Of a DNA stretch of 63,377 nucleotides, positions 44,103-54,109 are shown one piece after another. Numbering within the stretch: the first letter of the stretch is position 1; every line of letters begins with the position of its first letter. Below the pieces are notes generated by a model. That model did not search any database. It was not told the origin of the DNA and was given only the letters and a program-made list of their open reading frames with translations. The position numbers were made by a program, and so were the translations under genes. The stretch is from Phenylobacterium sp. (GTDB lineage Bacteria > Pseudomonadota > Alphaproteobacteria > Caulobacterales > Caulobacteraceae). The DNA is taken from the NCBI RefSeq assembly GCF_016793285.1, contig NZ_JAEUMO010000016.1:1-63377 (forward strand). The letters run 5' to 3'.

Positions 44103-44950
44103 ATGCAGAACGACGACGCCACCCTGAGGACCCTCCTGGCGCTGCGCGCGCAGAACCAGCGGATCGCCGGCTACCACGCCCGCCAGGAGATCGAGCGGCT
44201 CCAGGCGGCGGCGGCGCGCGACCCGAAGCGGCTCGAGCCGTTCGGCTTCAAGGTCTATTCGCAGAACGACGAGGACGGGATCGTCGAGGAGATCTTCCGC
44301 CGCCTCGGGATCGAGACCGGCCGCTTCGTCGAGATCGGCGTGCAGAACGGCCTGGAGTGCAACTCGCTCTACCTGCTGCACAAGGGCTGGCGCGGCGTCT
44401 GGCTGGAGGGGAACATCGGCCAGCGCGGCCCGATCGAGAGCAAGTTCGGCGAGATCCTGGGGCGGCGGCTCCAGGTCGGCTGGGGCTACATCTCCCGCGA
44501 CACGATCAACCACGTCTTCAGGGGCATGGGCGCCGACGACGACGTCGACTTCCTGTCGATCGACATCGACGGGATGGACATCTACCTGCTGGAGGCCCTG
44601 ACGAGCCGGCCGAAGGTCATCTGCATCGAGTACAATGCGAAGTGGCCCGCGCACCTGGCCAAGACGCCCGTCTACAATGGCGAACTGCGCTGGACCGGAA
44701 CCGACTACATGGGCTCCAGCCTGAAGGCGATGGCCGAGGTGGCCGCCGCCAAGGGCTATCGCCTGGTGGGCACGAACCTGACGGGCGCCAACGCCTTCTT
44801 CGTGCGCGCCGACCTGGCCGCAGACCTCTTCCCCGATCCGGCCACGCCCGAGGCGCTGCACAACCCGCCGCGCTACTGGCTGTGGTCGGACCACTACGTC
44901 AACATCGGCCACCGCGCCGATTTCGGCCCCTACGTCGACCTGCAGGCCGA

Positions 44951-44954
<4 letters not shown>
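44103..44954 (+). CDS. FkbM-like protein (putative methyltransferase fold)
   Basis: Protein of 283 residues. The central part [32 protein letters not shown] looks like an S-adenosylmethionine-binding Rossmann start (VEIG.QNG.E), and [20 protein letters not shown] is the FkbM-type motif after strand 4. It has no signal peptide or TM segment. Relatives occur in polysaccharide clusters, where they may methylate sugars, but activity is not established. It stands alone between a TonB receptor and thiG, and its stop shares CTAG with the thiG stop. Confidence 0.65.
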
Positions 44955-45742
<788 letters not shown>

Positions 45743-45743
45743 C

Positions 45744-45944
45744 TCAGCCGCCTCCGATGAAAGTCACGATCTCGATCCGGTCGCCGTCGGCGAGCGCGGT
45801 GCTGGCATAGACCGACCGCGGCACGATCTCCAGGTTCCGCTCGACGGCCACTTTCCTGGTGTTCAGGCCCAGCGCCGCGACGAGGCCGGCCACGTCGGCC
45901 ACCCCCTCGAAGCTCCGGACCTCGCCGTTGACGGTCAGTTGCAT
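45744..45944 (-). CDS. thiS: Sulfur carrier protein ThiS
   Basis: Ubiquitin-like sulfur carrier of 66 residues ending in GG (VTFIGGG), with its C-terminal Gly thiocarboxylated to deliver sulfur to ThiG. The sequence [26 protein letters not shown] and [25 protein letters not shown] is typical. The C-terminus has a third Gly, one more than usual. The ATG at 45944 fits; the longer frame to 46070 crosses an intergenic inverted repeat and is not coding. Confidence 0.92.
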   Translation of the reverse strand: MQLTVNGEVRSFEGVADVAGLVAALGLNTRKVAVERNLEIVPRSVYASTALADGDRIEIVTFIGGG

Positions 45945-46001
45945 GATGCGGTTGTGGGGCGGACGCCCTCGGAAGACAAGCCGGCGCGGCGCCAACCTGC
46001 T

Positions 46002-46108
46002 CCGCTCATCCCCGCGAATGCGGGGACCCAGGCTTGCTTGTGGACCGCCGGAGCGCGCCGAGAACTCCAAAGGAAAGTCTGGGTCCCCGCATTCGCGGGG
46101 ATGAGCGG
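46002..46108. repeat. 30-bp perfect inverted repeat, thiS-aroQ intergenic region
   Basis: The arm at 46002-46031 is the exact reverse complement of 46079-46108. Each arm is itself partly palindromic (CCCCGCGAATGCGGGG). The spacer has 47 bases. A partial extra copy, GGGGATGAGCGGG, follows at 46112-46124. This is a widespread type of alphaproteobacterial palindromic element; related short forms occur at 59685-59700. The rest of the 252-base gap holds no gene. Confidence 0.8.
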
Positions 46109-46196
46109 GGGTGGGGATGAGCGGGAATAGAGGCGCCGTCCTTGTGACCTTGGCCTGGGATGGCTAAAAGACCGCCGGAATCGACGGCGGAGCTCA

Positions 46197-46634
46197 ATGC
46201 CGAAACCGATCTATGTGCTGAGCGGCCCCAACCTCAACCTGCTGGGGACCCGCGAGCCGGAGATTTACGGACATCAGACCCTGGACGACGTGCGGGCCCT
46301 CTGCGAGGCGCGTGCGAAGGCCAGGGGCTTCGAGGTCGTGTTCCGCCAGTCCAATCACGAGGGCGAGTTGATCGACTGGATCCAGGAGGCGCGCAACGAA
46401 GCCGCGGCGCTGGTCCTGAACCCGGCGGGCTACGGCCACACCTCGGTCGCCATCCTGGACGCGCTGAAGATGCTCGGCATCCCCGTCGTGGAGTGCCACC
46501 TCTCGAACCCTGCCGCGCGCGAGGCGTTCCGCCGGAAGACCTATGTGTCGCTGGCCGCCACCGGAATAGTCTCCGGCTTCGGGGCCGCGAGCTACGAACT
46601 GGCCGTCGAGGCCGCCGCGGGCCTCGCCCGCTAG
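46197..46634 (+). CDS. aroQ: 3-dehydroquinate dehydratase, type II
   Basis: Shikimate-pathway enzyme of 145 residues that removes water from 3-dehydroquinate. Type II features are the N-terminal [18 protein letters not shown] with the catalytic Y24, the [15 protein letters not shown] motif, H80 in [16 protein letters not shown] (usually NAGAYTHTS) and ECHLSN with H100. The length is normal. It lies 30 bases upstream of accB in a conserved aroQ-accB-accC order. Confidence 0.95.
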   Translation: MPKPIYVLSGPNLNLLGTREPEIYGHQTLDDVRALCEARAKARGFEVVFRQSNHEGELIDWIQEARNEAAALVLNPAGYGHTSVAILDALKMLGIPVVECHLSNPAAREAFRRKTYVSLAATGIVSGFGAASYELAVEAAAGLAR

Positions 46635-46664
46635 ACCAGACCGATAGACAAGGGCCGAATACCC

Positions 46665-47159
46665 ATGCCGACCTCCCCGAAGGCGCCCGCCGATCCGTTC
46701 GACGCACGCCTCGTGCGCAAGCTGGCGGACATCCTCACCGAGACGGGGCTGACCGAGATCGAGGTGGAACAGGGCGCGCTGAAGATCCGCGTCGCCAAGC
46801 AGGCGGTGGCCGTCGCCGCCCCCGTGGCGCACTACGCCGCCCCGGCCCCGGTCGCCCCCGCTGCGCCGGCCCAGGCCGCGCCGTCCGCCGTCGCCCCCGC
46901 CGCGGCCGCCCCGGCCCGTGCGGCCGGCGAGGAGGTGAAGTCGCCGATGGTGGGCACGGTCTACCTGCAGCCCAACCCGGCGTCCGCGCCCTTCGTGAAG
47001 GTGGGCGACACCGTCGAGGCCGGCCAGACGCTGTTCATCGTCGAAGCCATGAAGACCATGAACCCGATCCCGGCCCCGCGCGGCGGCAAGATCGTGGAGA
47101 TCCTGGTCGACGACGCCCAACCCGTCGAATTCGGCGAGCCGCTCGCGATCATTGAGTAG
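46665..47159 (+). CDS. accB: Biotin carboxyl carrier protein of acetyl-CoA carboxylase
   Basis: Carries biotin between the carboxylase subunits in the first step of fatty-acid synthesis. The protein has 164 residues: an N-terminal region ([22 protein letters not shown]), an Ala/Pro-rich linker (about 48-88) and the biotinyl domain ([23 protein letters not shown]) with the biotinylated Lys at K130 in EAMKTMN. It is directly followed by accC after four bases. Confidence 0.96.
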   Translation: MPTSPKAPADPFDARLVRKLADILTETGLTEIEVEQGALKIRVAKQAVAVAAPVAHYAAPAPVAPAAPAQAAPSAVAPAAAAPARAAGEEVKSPMVGTVYLQPNPASAPFVKVGDTVEAGQTLFIVEAMKTMNPIPAPRGGKIVEILVDDAQPVEFGEPLAIIE

Positions 47160-47163
47160 TCGG

Positions 47164-48510
47164 ATGTTCGAAAAGATCCTGATCGCCAACCGGGGCGAGA
47201 TCGCGCTGCGCGTCCACCGCGCGTGCAAGGAGATGGGCATCTCCACCGTCGCGGTACACTCCGAAGCGGACTCGTCGGCCATGTGGGTTCGACTTGCCGA
47301 CGAGAGCGTCTGCATCGGACCCCCGCCCGCGGCCAAGAGCTACCTGCACATCCCGGCGATCATCGCGGCCTGCGAGATCACCGGCGCCCAGGCCGTACAC
47401 CCGGGCTACGGCTTCCTCTCCGAGAACGCCCGCTTCGCCGAGATCGTGAACGCCCACGGCTTCACCTTCATCGGGCCCAAGCCCGAGCATATCCGCATGA
47501 TGGGCGACAAGATCACCGCCAAGCAGGCGGTGAAGGCGGCCGGCATCCCGGTCGTGCCCGGCTCGGACGGCGCGGTGACCACCGAGGAAGAGGCCTACGC
47601 GGCCGCCGCGGAGATCGGCTTCCCTGTGCTCATCAAGGCGGCCGCCGGCGGCGGCGGGCGCGGGATGAAGGTCGCCAGGACCGAGGCCGACCTCGTCGAG
47701 GCCGTGCAGACCGCCCGCAGCGAGGCCAAGGCCGCCTTCGGCGACGACGCGGTCTACATGGAGCGCTACCTCCAGACCCCGCGGCACATCGAACTGCAGG
47801 TGGTCGCCGACAGCTTCGGCAACGTCTGCCACCTGGGCGAGCGCGACTGCTCGCTGCAGCGCCGACACCAGAAGGTGCTGGAAGAGGCCCCCTCGCCCGC
47901 CATCGACGCCGCCGCGCGCGCCAGGATCGGCCAGGTGGTGGTCGATGCCGTTCGCGCCATCGGCTACCTGGGCGTCGGCACCATCGAGTTCCTGTACGAG
48001 AACGGCGAGTTCTTCTTCATCGAGATGAACACCCGCCTCCAGGTCGAGCATCCGGTCACCGAGGCCATTACCGGCATCGACCTGGTGCGCGAGCAGATCC
48101 GCATTGCCGCCGGCCTGCCGCTCAGTTTCAAGCAGTCGGACGTGGTCTTCGAAGGCCACGCCATCGAGTGCCGGGTGAACGCCGAGAATCCGAAGACCTT
48201 CGCCCCCTCGCCGGGCCTGGTCACCGACTATCACGCGCCGGGCGGCCTGGGCGTGCGCATGGATAGCGCCCTCTACGCCGGCTATTCGATCCCGCCCTAC
48301 TACGACAGTCTGATCGGCAAGCTGATCGTCCACGGCCGCGACCGGGCCGAGTGCATCGCGCGCCTGAACCGCTGCCTGGGCGAGATCGTGGTGGGTGGCA
48401 TCGACACCAACATCCCGCTCTTCCAGGAACTGCTGCACCAGCCCGACATCCTGAACGGCGACTACAACATCCACTGGCTGGAACGGTGGATGGCGGCGCA
48501 GGCGGGGTAA
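47164..48510 (+). CDS. accC: Acetyl-CoA carboxylase biotin carboxylase subunit
   Basis: ATP-grasp enzyme of 448 residues that carboxylates biotin on AccB. The N-terminus [17 protein letters not shown] is canonical; an in-frame ATT-type start at 47152 is not needed. Key motifs are the Gly-rich ATP loop [53 protein letters not shown], and [13 protein letters not shown]. It ends about 30 bases before a convergent transporter gene. Confidence 0.97.
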   Translation: MFEKILIANRGEIALRVHRACKEMGISTVAVHSEADSSAMWVRLADESVCIGPPPAAKSYLHIPAIIAACEITGAQAVHPGYGFLSENARFAEIVNAHGFTFIGPKPEHIRMMGDKITAKQAVKAAGIPVVPGSDGAVTTEEEAYAAAAEIGFPVLIKAAAGGGGRGMKVARTEADLVEAVQTARSEAKAAFGDDAVYMERYLQTPRHIELQVVADSFGNVCHLGERDCSLQRRHQKVLEEAPSPAIDAAARARIGQVVVDAVRAIGYLGVGTIEFLYENGEFFFIEMNTRLQVEHPVTEAITGIDLVREQIRIAAGLPLSFKQSDVVFEGHAIECRVNAENPKTFAPSPGLVTDYHAPGGLGVRMDSALYAGYSIPPYYDSLIGKLIVHGRDRAECIARLNRCLGEIVVGGIDTNIPLFQELLHQPDILNGDYNIHWLERWMAAQAG

Positions 48511-48544
48511 GCCTCACCTCCTGCGCGCAGCGTCGGGAGGTCGA

Positions 48545-50149
48545 TCACTTCACGCTCTTGAGGCGGCTGGGCAGCAGTTCGCCGCCGGTGCGCAGGATCG
48601 GATAGGCCGAAGCCTCCACGAGGTGGGAGTTGATGCGCTTCAGATCGCGCAGTGCGTCCAGGTGCAGCGAACTGGTCTCGACGGTCTTGGGATTGCCCGA
48701 GCGCAGGCGCTCGAAGTGGGCGGCCACGGCTTCGGTCTCGATCTCGCGGAACGCCTCCTTCTCGGACATCAGCGAGCGGGCCGTGGCGGGATCGCGGTTC
48801 ATGAACAGCGAGCCGGCGAGCCGCGCATTGCCGATCAGGCGGTCGACCAGCCGGACGAGCTCGGCCTCGCCCTCCTCCGAGAAGGCCACGCCGCGGGCCT
48901 GACGGCGCTGGGCCACGCTGAGCAGGTCGTTGGAGATCAGGTCGCCGGCGTGCTCCAGGTTGGTGGCGAAGGTCAGCACCTCCATCTGCCGTTCGAGCTC
49001 GGCGGGCGAGAGGCGTTCGTGCGGCAGGCCGAGCACGTAGCCCTTGATCGCGCTGTTCAGGCCGTCGAGCACGTCGTCGAGCTGGCGCGTGGTGGTGATC
49101 GGCTCGCGGCTGTCGGATTGCAGCGCCTCGCGCAGACCCTTCAGCATCCCCTCCACGGTGTCGGCCATCCGCAGGCCCTCGCGGGTCGCGAGCGCCAGGG
49201 CCACCTGCGGCGTCTCGCGGGCGGCGGGGTCGAGGTAGATCGGCGCGCCGGGACGGGCCTCGGCGGCGGGACTGGGCAGCAGGCGGCGGATCAACTCGGC
49301 GTAGGGCTTCAGCCAGGGCAGGAAGGCGAGCGCCAGGGCGAGGTTGAACAGCGTGTGGAAGTTGGCCAGCGCCCGGCCGGGGTCGGGACCGAGGCGGGCC
49401 ACGAGCGGGGCGAGGTAGGCGAAGAAGCCGAGGACGAGCGCGAGCCCCGCCAGCCGGTTCACCAGGTTGCCCAGCGGCAGGCGGCGATTGGCCGGATTGC
49501 TGCCGACATCGCCCTCCAGCAGCGGGTTGATCGCCGAGCCGAGGTTGGCGCCGAGCACCAGGGCCACGCCCGTCTCGATCCCCACCACGCCCTTGGCGGC
49601 CAGCGACATGGCGAGCAGGACGGTGACCACCGAGGAGTGCGCCGCCCAGGTCAGCAGCGCCGCGCCCGCGACGACCAGCGGAATGAACTGGCCGGCCTGG
49701 CGCAGGGCCTCGGCGGCGCCCGGCTGTGCGACCAGCGGTTCGAGCAGTTGCAGGAACTGGTGCAGCGCCGTGAGCACGAGACCCAGGCCGATCAGCACGC
49801 GGCCGAAGTCGTGCCAGGCGTCGCGCCCACGCCGCCAGAGCACCACGCCCGCCAGCACCAGGATCGGCGCCAGGATGGCCACATCGAACGAGAGCGCCTG
49901 GACGACGAGGCTGGAGCCGACGTTGGCGCCCAGCATCACCGCCAGCGCCGGGGCGAGCTCCACGAGGCCGCCGGCCGTGAAGGCGGTCAGCATCAGCGCC
50001 GTGGCGGTGCTGCTCTGGAGCGCGACGGTCACCGCGGCGCCGGCGCCGAAAGCCCGCAGGCGGTTGCGCAGCGCCCCGGCCAGGAAGTGCCGCAGCTTGG
50101 GCCCGAACGTCCGCTGCACGCCCGTCTGCACCATATGGACGCCCCACAT
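48545..50149 (-). CDS. Na/Pi-cotransporter II family membrane protein with PhoU-like C-terminus
   Basis: Membrane protein of at least 534 residues. The first half has two inverted repeats of the Na/Pi-cotransporter type, shown by QSSTATALMLTAFTAGG and AHSSVVTVLLAMSLA, with about eight TM segments. From about residue 320 a soluble helical PhoU-like domain follows (ATREGLRMADTVEGMLKGL, ATNLEHAGDLISNDL). It probably moves phosphate or a related anion. The start is a problem: the family N-terminus (DTTLVIFELAGFAALLMWG) continues 17 codons upstream of the ATG at 50149, where an ATA at 50200 sits 10 bases behind AGGAGG. The ATG would delete most of TM1. See findings. Confidence 0.87.
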   Translation of the reverse strand: MWGVHMVQTGVQRTFGPKLRHFLAGALRNRLRAFGAGAAVTVALQSSTATALMLTAFTAGGLVELAPALAVMLGANVGSSLVVQALSFDVAILAPILVLAGVVLWRRGRDAWHDFGRVLIGLGLVLTALHQFLQLLEPLVAQPGAAEALRQAGQFIPLVVAGAALLTWAAHSSVVTVLLAMSLAAKGVVGIETGVALVLGANLGSAINPLLEGDVGSNPANRRLPLGNLVNRLAGLALVLGFFAYLAPLVARLGPDPGRALANFHTLFNLALALAFLPWLKPYAELIRRLLPSPAAEARPGAPIYLDPAARETPQVALALATREGLRMADTVEGMLKGLREALQSDSREPITTTRQLDDVLDGLNSAIKGYVLGLPHERLSPAELERQMEVLTFATNLEHAGDLISNDLLSVAQRRQARGVAFSEEGEAELVRLVDRLIGNARLAGSLFMNRDPATARSLMSEKEAFREIETEAVAAHFERLRSGNPKTVETSSLHLDALRDLKRINSHLVEASAYPILRTGGELLPSRLKSVK

Positions 50150-50255
50150 CAGGAGCGCGGCGAAGCCGGCGAGCTCGAAGATGACCAGGGTGGTGTCTAT
50201 GGCGCGGGAACCTCCTCGTCCGGACCGCGCATAAGGCGACCGGGCGGCGGCGGCA

Positions 50256-51611
50256 TCAAGTGGGGAATCGGACCACGACGCGCAGGCCGGGCGCGGCGTC
50301 CTCCAGGCGCAGGTCCGCGCCGTGGCGCTCGGCGGCGGCGGCCACCAGGCTGAGGCCGAGGCCGAAGCCGGGCGCGTCGCCCTTGCCGCTCCGGTAGAAG
50401 CGTTCCAGCACCCGCGGCCGCTCGTCGGCGGGGACGCCGGGGCCGTTGTCGCTCACGGCGAGCTCGACTGCGTGGCCCTCGCGGCGGCCCTCGACGCGGA
50501 TCGCCCCGCCCGGCGGCGTGAACTTGACGGCGTTGTCGAGCAGGTTGCTCAGCACCTGGAAGACCAGGTCGCGGTCGCCGCGGATGGCGAGTCCGGCCGG
50601 CGCGCGCAGGTCGAGGGCCTGCCCCTTCTCCTCGGCGGCCGGGCGATGCAGGTCGACCGCGTCCTCCAGCAGCAGCGTGAGGTCGACCGGCGCGTGGGCG
50701 TCGCTGGGCCCGCTCTGCAGGCGCGCGATCCGCAGCAGCGCCTCGAACATCGCCTGGAGCCGCTGGGCCTCGTCGAGGGCGGCGGCGGCGAGGGTCCTGG
50801 CTTCCTCGGGGTCGCCGGCGGCGGCCAGTTCCTCCAGCTCGGCGCGCAGCCGGGTCAGCGGGGTGCGCAGCTCGTGGGCTATATTGTCGGAGACCCGGCT
50901 GATCGACGCGACGAGGCCCTCGATCCGCGCCAGCATCTCGTTCAGCGTCGCCGACAACTGGTCGAAGTCGTCGCCGCTGCCGTGCAGTTCGACCCGGCCC
51001 GACAGGTCGCCGCCGATCACCGCCCGTGCGGCGCGGTTGATGCGCTCCAGGCGATGCGAGACGGCGTAGGTCATCACGAGACCGCCCAGCAGGCCCAGCA
51101 GCAGGCTCATGCCCGCGCCCCAGGACAGGGCCTCGAAGATCATGTCCTCGCGCTCATCCAGATCCTCGGTGTCGACGCCCACCAGCAGCCGGTAGCCGTC
51201 GCGCAGCGCCATGTCGCGCACGACCGCCTCGTGCTCCTCCTCGGTTCCGGTGGCGTAGGTCCCGAACTCGTAGCGGACCCAATCGCCCGACCGGATATCC
51301 GGCCAGTCCTGGAGGTTGGCGGCCACGACCGCCCCGCCCGGCGCGATCAGGACGTGATAGGGCAGCCGGCCCTTCGCCGCCGCCACGCGCGCCTCCAGCG
51401 CCCGGATCAGCGCGTCGCGGCCGTCTGCGGCGTAGATCGCCGCCAGCCGGTCGCCGTCGGCGCGGATCGTCGCCTCGACCGCGCGGAGCGGCCGCCAGAC
51501 GCCCGCGACATAGGTCACCGCCAGCATCAGGCCGACCGAGCCGGTGAAGAGCGCCATGTAGACCAGGGTCAGCCTGAGCGTCAGGCTCTTCAGGACGCGG
51601 CGGAGGTTCAT
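50256..51611 (-). CDS. Sensor histidine kinase
   Basis: Kinase of 451 residues. TM1 is at about 13-36 and TM2 at about 161-184, with a periplasmic sensor of about 125 residues between them. It has a HAMP domain (SHRLERINRAARAVIGGDLSGRV), the phospho-acceptor H246 in NIAHELRTPLTRL, N-box NLLDNAVKFT, G1 SDNGPGVP, and G2 GFGLGLSLV. The ATG overlaps the regulator stop (ATGA). This is the last gene of a glycosyltransferase-PepSY-regulator-kinase run. Its paired PepSY protein suggests a periplasmic signal, but the ligand is unknown. Confidence 0.92.
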   Translation of the reverse strand: MNLRRVLKSLTLRLTLVYMALFTGSVGLMLAVTYVAGVWRPLRAVEATIRADGDRLAAIYAADGRDALIRALEARVAAAKGRLPYHVLIAPGGAVVAANLQDWPDIRSGDWVRYEFGTYATGTEEEHEAVVRDMALRDGYRLLVGVDTEDLDEREDMIFEALSWGAGMSLLLGLLGGLVMTYAVSHRLERINRAARAVIGGDLSGRVELHGSGDDFDQLSATLNEMLARIEGLVASISRVSDNIAHELRTPLTRLRAELEELAAAGDPEEARTLAAAALDEAQRLQAMFEALLRIARLQSGPSDAHAPVDLTLLLEDAVDLHRPAAEEKGQALDLRAPAGLAIRGDRDLVFQVLSNLLDNAVKFTPPGGAIRVEGRREGHAVELAVSDNGPGVPADERPRVLERFYRSGKGDAPGFGLGLSLVAAAAERHGADLRLEDAAPGLRVVVRFPT

Positions 51612-52282
51612 GCGCGCAGGCTGTAGCCCATGCCCCGGATCGTCTGGAGCAGCGGCGGGTCGAAGTCCTTGTCGAGCTTGGCGCGCAGGCGGCTGACGTG
51701 CTGGTCGATGATGTTGGTCTGCGGGTCGAAGTTGTAGTCCCAGACCGCTTCCAGGAGCATCGAGCGGCTGACGACGCGCCCGGCGTTGCGCAGCAGGTGC
51801 TCCAGGAGCGCGAACTCGCGGGTGGTGAGCTCGATGGGCTGGCCGCGGCGCGTCACCGTGCGGGTGAGCAGGTTCATCTGCAGGTCGGCGAGGCTGAGTT
51901 CCGTCGTCTCCTGCACCGGCTGCGCCTTGCGCCGGCCCAGGACCTCGACGCGGGCGATCAGTTCCGAGATGGCGAAGGGCTTGGCGAGGTAGTCGTCGCC
52001 GCCGGCCCGCAGGCCCTTCACGCGATTGTCGACGTCGCCGAGCGCCGAGAGGATCAGGACCGGCGTGCCGTCGCCCGACGCCCGCATGGTCTGCAGGATC
52101 TTCAGCCCGTCGACGTTGGGCAGCATGCGGTCGAGGACGATGACGTCATAGGTCTCGGCGGCGACCTGGAAGAGCGCCTTCTTGCCGTCGGCCACGTGGT
52201 CGACCAGCCAGCCCTCGCCCTTCAGGCCCTTCACCACATGGCCCGCGACCCGTTCGTCATCTTCCACGACCAGCACGTGCAT
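51608..52282 (-). CDS. OmpR-family response regulator
   Basis: Regulator of 224 residues. The receiver domain has acidic residues EDDE (7-10), the phospho-acceptor D51 (VIVLDRMLPNVDG) and K101 (YLAKPFA). The winged-helix domain includes QPIELTTREFALLEHLLRN and the recognition part TNIIDQHVSRLRAKL, ending TIRGMGYSLRA. It lies 10 bases after the PepSY gene and overlaps the kinase start. Targets are not evident; an effect on the adjacent genes is possible. Confidence 0.93.
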   Translation of the reverse strand: MHVLVVEDDERVAGHVVKGLKGEGWLVDHVADGKKALFQVAAETYDVIVLDRMLPNVDGLKILQTMRASGDGTPVLILSALGDVDNRVKGLRAGGDDYLAKPFAISELIARVEVLGRRKAQPVQETTELSLADLQMNLLTRTVTRRGQPIELTTREFALLEHLLRNAGRVVSRSMLLEAVWDYNFDPQTNIIDQHVSRLRAKLDKDFDPPLLQTIRGMGYSLRA

Positions 52283-52292
52283 GGCGCTCGGC

Positions 52293-52793
52293 TCAGTCTC
52301 CGATCAGGGGCGTGATCGCGCCCGTGCGGACGTCGACGAGCACGTCGCGGTCCTCGGCGCCGACCAGTTCCACCTCGTAGTAGTGCCGCCCGCCCCGGCG
52401 CTCCAGCCCGATCTCGGCGACCTTGCCCTTGGTGGCCTCCTCGACCATGGCGATGGTCTGGCTGAGGGTGCGCGGCGCGGTCTGGGCGGCCTTCAGGTGG
52501 TCGCCGACGATCGGCAGGTGGGCCTTCAGCGGCCTGGACTGGCGCACGAGGCGGCCGGTGGTGGCGTCCACCAGGGCCTCGACGGGCTTGCCGTCCTTCA
52601 CGAGGCGGACCTCGTAGACCATGTCGCCCAGGTCCATGTCGAACTCGGCGTCGTAGGCGCGGGCGCCGAGCTGGGATTCGGCGGTCGCGACCGCCTGGGC
52701 CAGGGTCACCTTGGGGCGGACGACCTGGCCGATGGCCGGCGTGGTCAGCAGGGCGGCCGCGGCGGCCCCGAGGAAAGCTGTGCGGATATTCAT
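52293..52793 (-). CDS. Secreted PepSY-domain protein
   Basis: Periplasmic protein of 166 residues. A signal peptide (TAFLGAAAAALLTTPAIGQ) is followed by two PepSY-type repeats: VTLAQAVATAESQLGARAYDAEFDM...YEVRLVKDGKPVEALVDATTGRLV and TLSQTIAMVEEATKGKVAEIGLERRGGRHYYEVELVG...VLVDVRTGAI. PepSY proteins often accompany two-component systems and may modulate protease or sensor activity. The ATG at 52793 is preferred over a GTG at 52802. It lies five bases after the glycosyltransferase stop and is followed by the regulator. Confidence 0.86.
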   Translation of the reverse strand: MNIRTAFLGAAAAALLTTPAIGQVVRPKVTLAQAVATAESQLGARAYDAEFDMDLGDMVYEVRLVKDGKPVEALVDATTGRLVRQSRPLKAHLPIVGDHLKAAQTAPRTLSQTIAMVEEATKGKVAEIGLERRGGRHYYEVELVGAEDRDVLVDVRTGAITPLIGD

Positions 52794-52798
52794 GTCGG

Positions 52799-53995
52799 TC
52801 ACTCCGTGCGTTGCCCCCGCGCCGTCTCAGATAGCCGCGCGAGATGGGGCGCGCGTTCGGCCAGCATTTGGTTTTCGTCATGCAGCAGCCGGGCGCTGGC
52901 GACGGCGGCGCAGAGGCGCGCCAGCGTGGCGTCGAGCCGGAACGCGGCGACCCGCCCGCCGGGCCCGATCCGCGTCGCCGGATCGGTCTGGACGAGGATC
53001 GCGCGGGCGAGGTCGGGGGGCGAGGCCGGATCGGCCAGGAGTCCGTGGCGGCCGTCCTCCAGCACCGCGGCGGCGGCGCCGGCGGTGCGGGAGGCGACGA
53101 CCGGCACGCCGCAGGCCATCGCCTCCAGCAGGCTGTTGGACGCGCCCTCCCAGAGCGACGGCAGGACGTAGGCCTGGGCGGCGGCGACGAGCGGGAACGG
53201 GTTGGCGACCTCGCCCTCGAAGCGGACGGCGGCGGCGAGCCCGGCTGCGCCGGCGCAGGCCTCCAGCGCGCGCCGCGCCTTCGGCGGCCCGCCGCCCAGC
53301 ACCAGCAGGCGCAGGTCGGGACGCTCGCGACGCGCCAGCGAAATGGCCTCGATCAGGCCCTCGTAGTTCTTCTGCCGGTGCAGACGGCCCACGGAGACCA
53401 GGTAGGGCCGGCCGTCGGAGAGCCAGGGATGGCGGACGGGCCGCGCGGCGCGCTCGCGAACGGCGTCGGCGTCGACGCCGTTCGGCAGGACACGCACCCG
53501 CCCGTCGCGGCGGGCGCGGCGGAACGGCCCGGCGGCCGCGATCTCGGCGGAGACGCAGATCAGGCGCGTCGCGTCGGCGGCCACGAGGCGCAGACCCAGA
53601 CCGCGCACCCATCGCTGCGCCGTGCCGCCGTGCGCCGGGTCGTTGCTGATCCGGTAGAGCCGCGGCGTGTCCGGCAGGCCGCGCAGCGCCGCCCAGCAGG
53701 CCAGATGGCCGTGGTTGCCCATCGAGAGCACGACCGACGGCGCCAGCGCCTTCAGTCGCCGATGCAGCGCGGGCACGGCGGCGGCGAGCGCCAGGGCGCG
53801 CGCGCCGCGGCCCCGACCGAGGCACGTCACCGCGGGCCCCGCCAGCTCGGCCGCCAGCGCGCCGCCCTTCAGGCAGACGATCTCGACCGGCACGCCGCGC
53901 CGCGCGAGCGCGTTGGCCAGATGGACGGTGTTGCGCGCCACGCCGTCCCCTGCGAGCCCGCCGGCGAACAACACGACAGGACCGGATGCAGGCAT
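52799..53995 (-). CDS. Glycosyltransferase, GT4 family
   Basis: GT-B-fold glycosyltransferase of 398 residues. The N-terminal domain starts VLFAGGLAGDGVARNTVHLANALARRG (Gly-rich acceptor loop). The C-terminal domain has LVSVGRLHRQKNYEGLIEAI, then PSLWEGASNSLLEAMACGVPVVA with the EGxSNxxLEAMA donor-binding signature of GT4. The sugar and acceptor cannot be named, but it probably builds a lipopolysaccharide or surface glycan. The ATG at 53995 is the natural start; upstream frame is antisense to aat. It heads the run with PepSY, regulator and kinase. Confidence 0.87.
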   Translation of the reverse strand: MPASGPVVLFAGGLAGDGVARNTVHLANALARRGVPVEIVCLKGGALAAELAGPAVTCLGRGRGARALALAAAVPALHRRLKALAPSVVLSMGNHGHLACWAALRGLPDTPRLYRISNDPAHGGTAQRWVRGLGLRLVAADATRLICVSAEIAAAGPFRRARRDGRVRVLPNGVDADAVRERAARPVRHPWLSDGRPYLVSVGRLHRQKNYEGLIEAISLARRERPDLRLLVLGGGPPKARRALEACAGAAGLAAAVRFEGEVANPFPLVAAAQAYVLPSLWEGASNSLLEAMACGVPVVASRTAGAAAAVLEDGRHGLLADPASPPDLARAILVQTDPATRIGPGGRVAAFRLDATLARLCAAVASARLLHDENQMLAERAPHLARLSETARGQRTE

Positions 53996-54109
53996 GGCCC
54001 GAGCCTGCCGCCGGCGGATGGCGGCGGACTCACCGCAACATTTGCTTTTGCCCATCTTCGACGGGGCCTGGGCTAGCGAGGGCTGCGCCAGCGGCGCTAG
54101 ACGTGGCCC

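Noticed and set aside
45945-46196. TPP riboswitch upstream of thiS
   Set aside because: No CTGAGA or related conserved core is found on the minus strand; the region is occupied by an inverted-repeat element.
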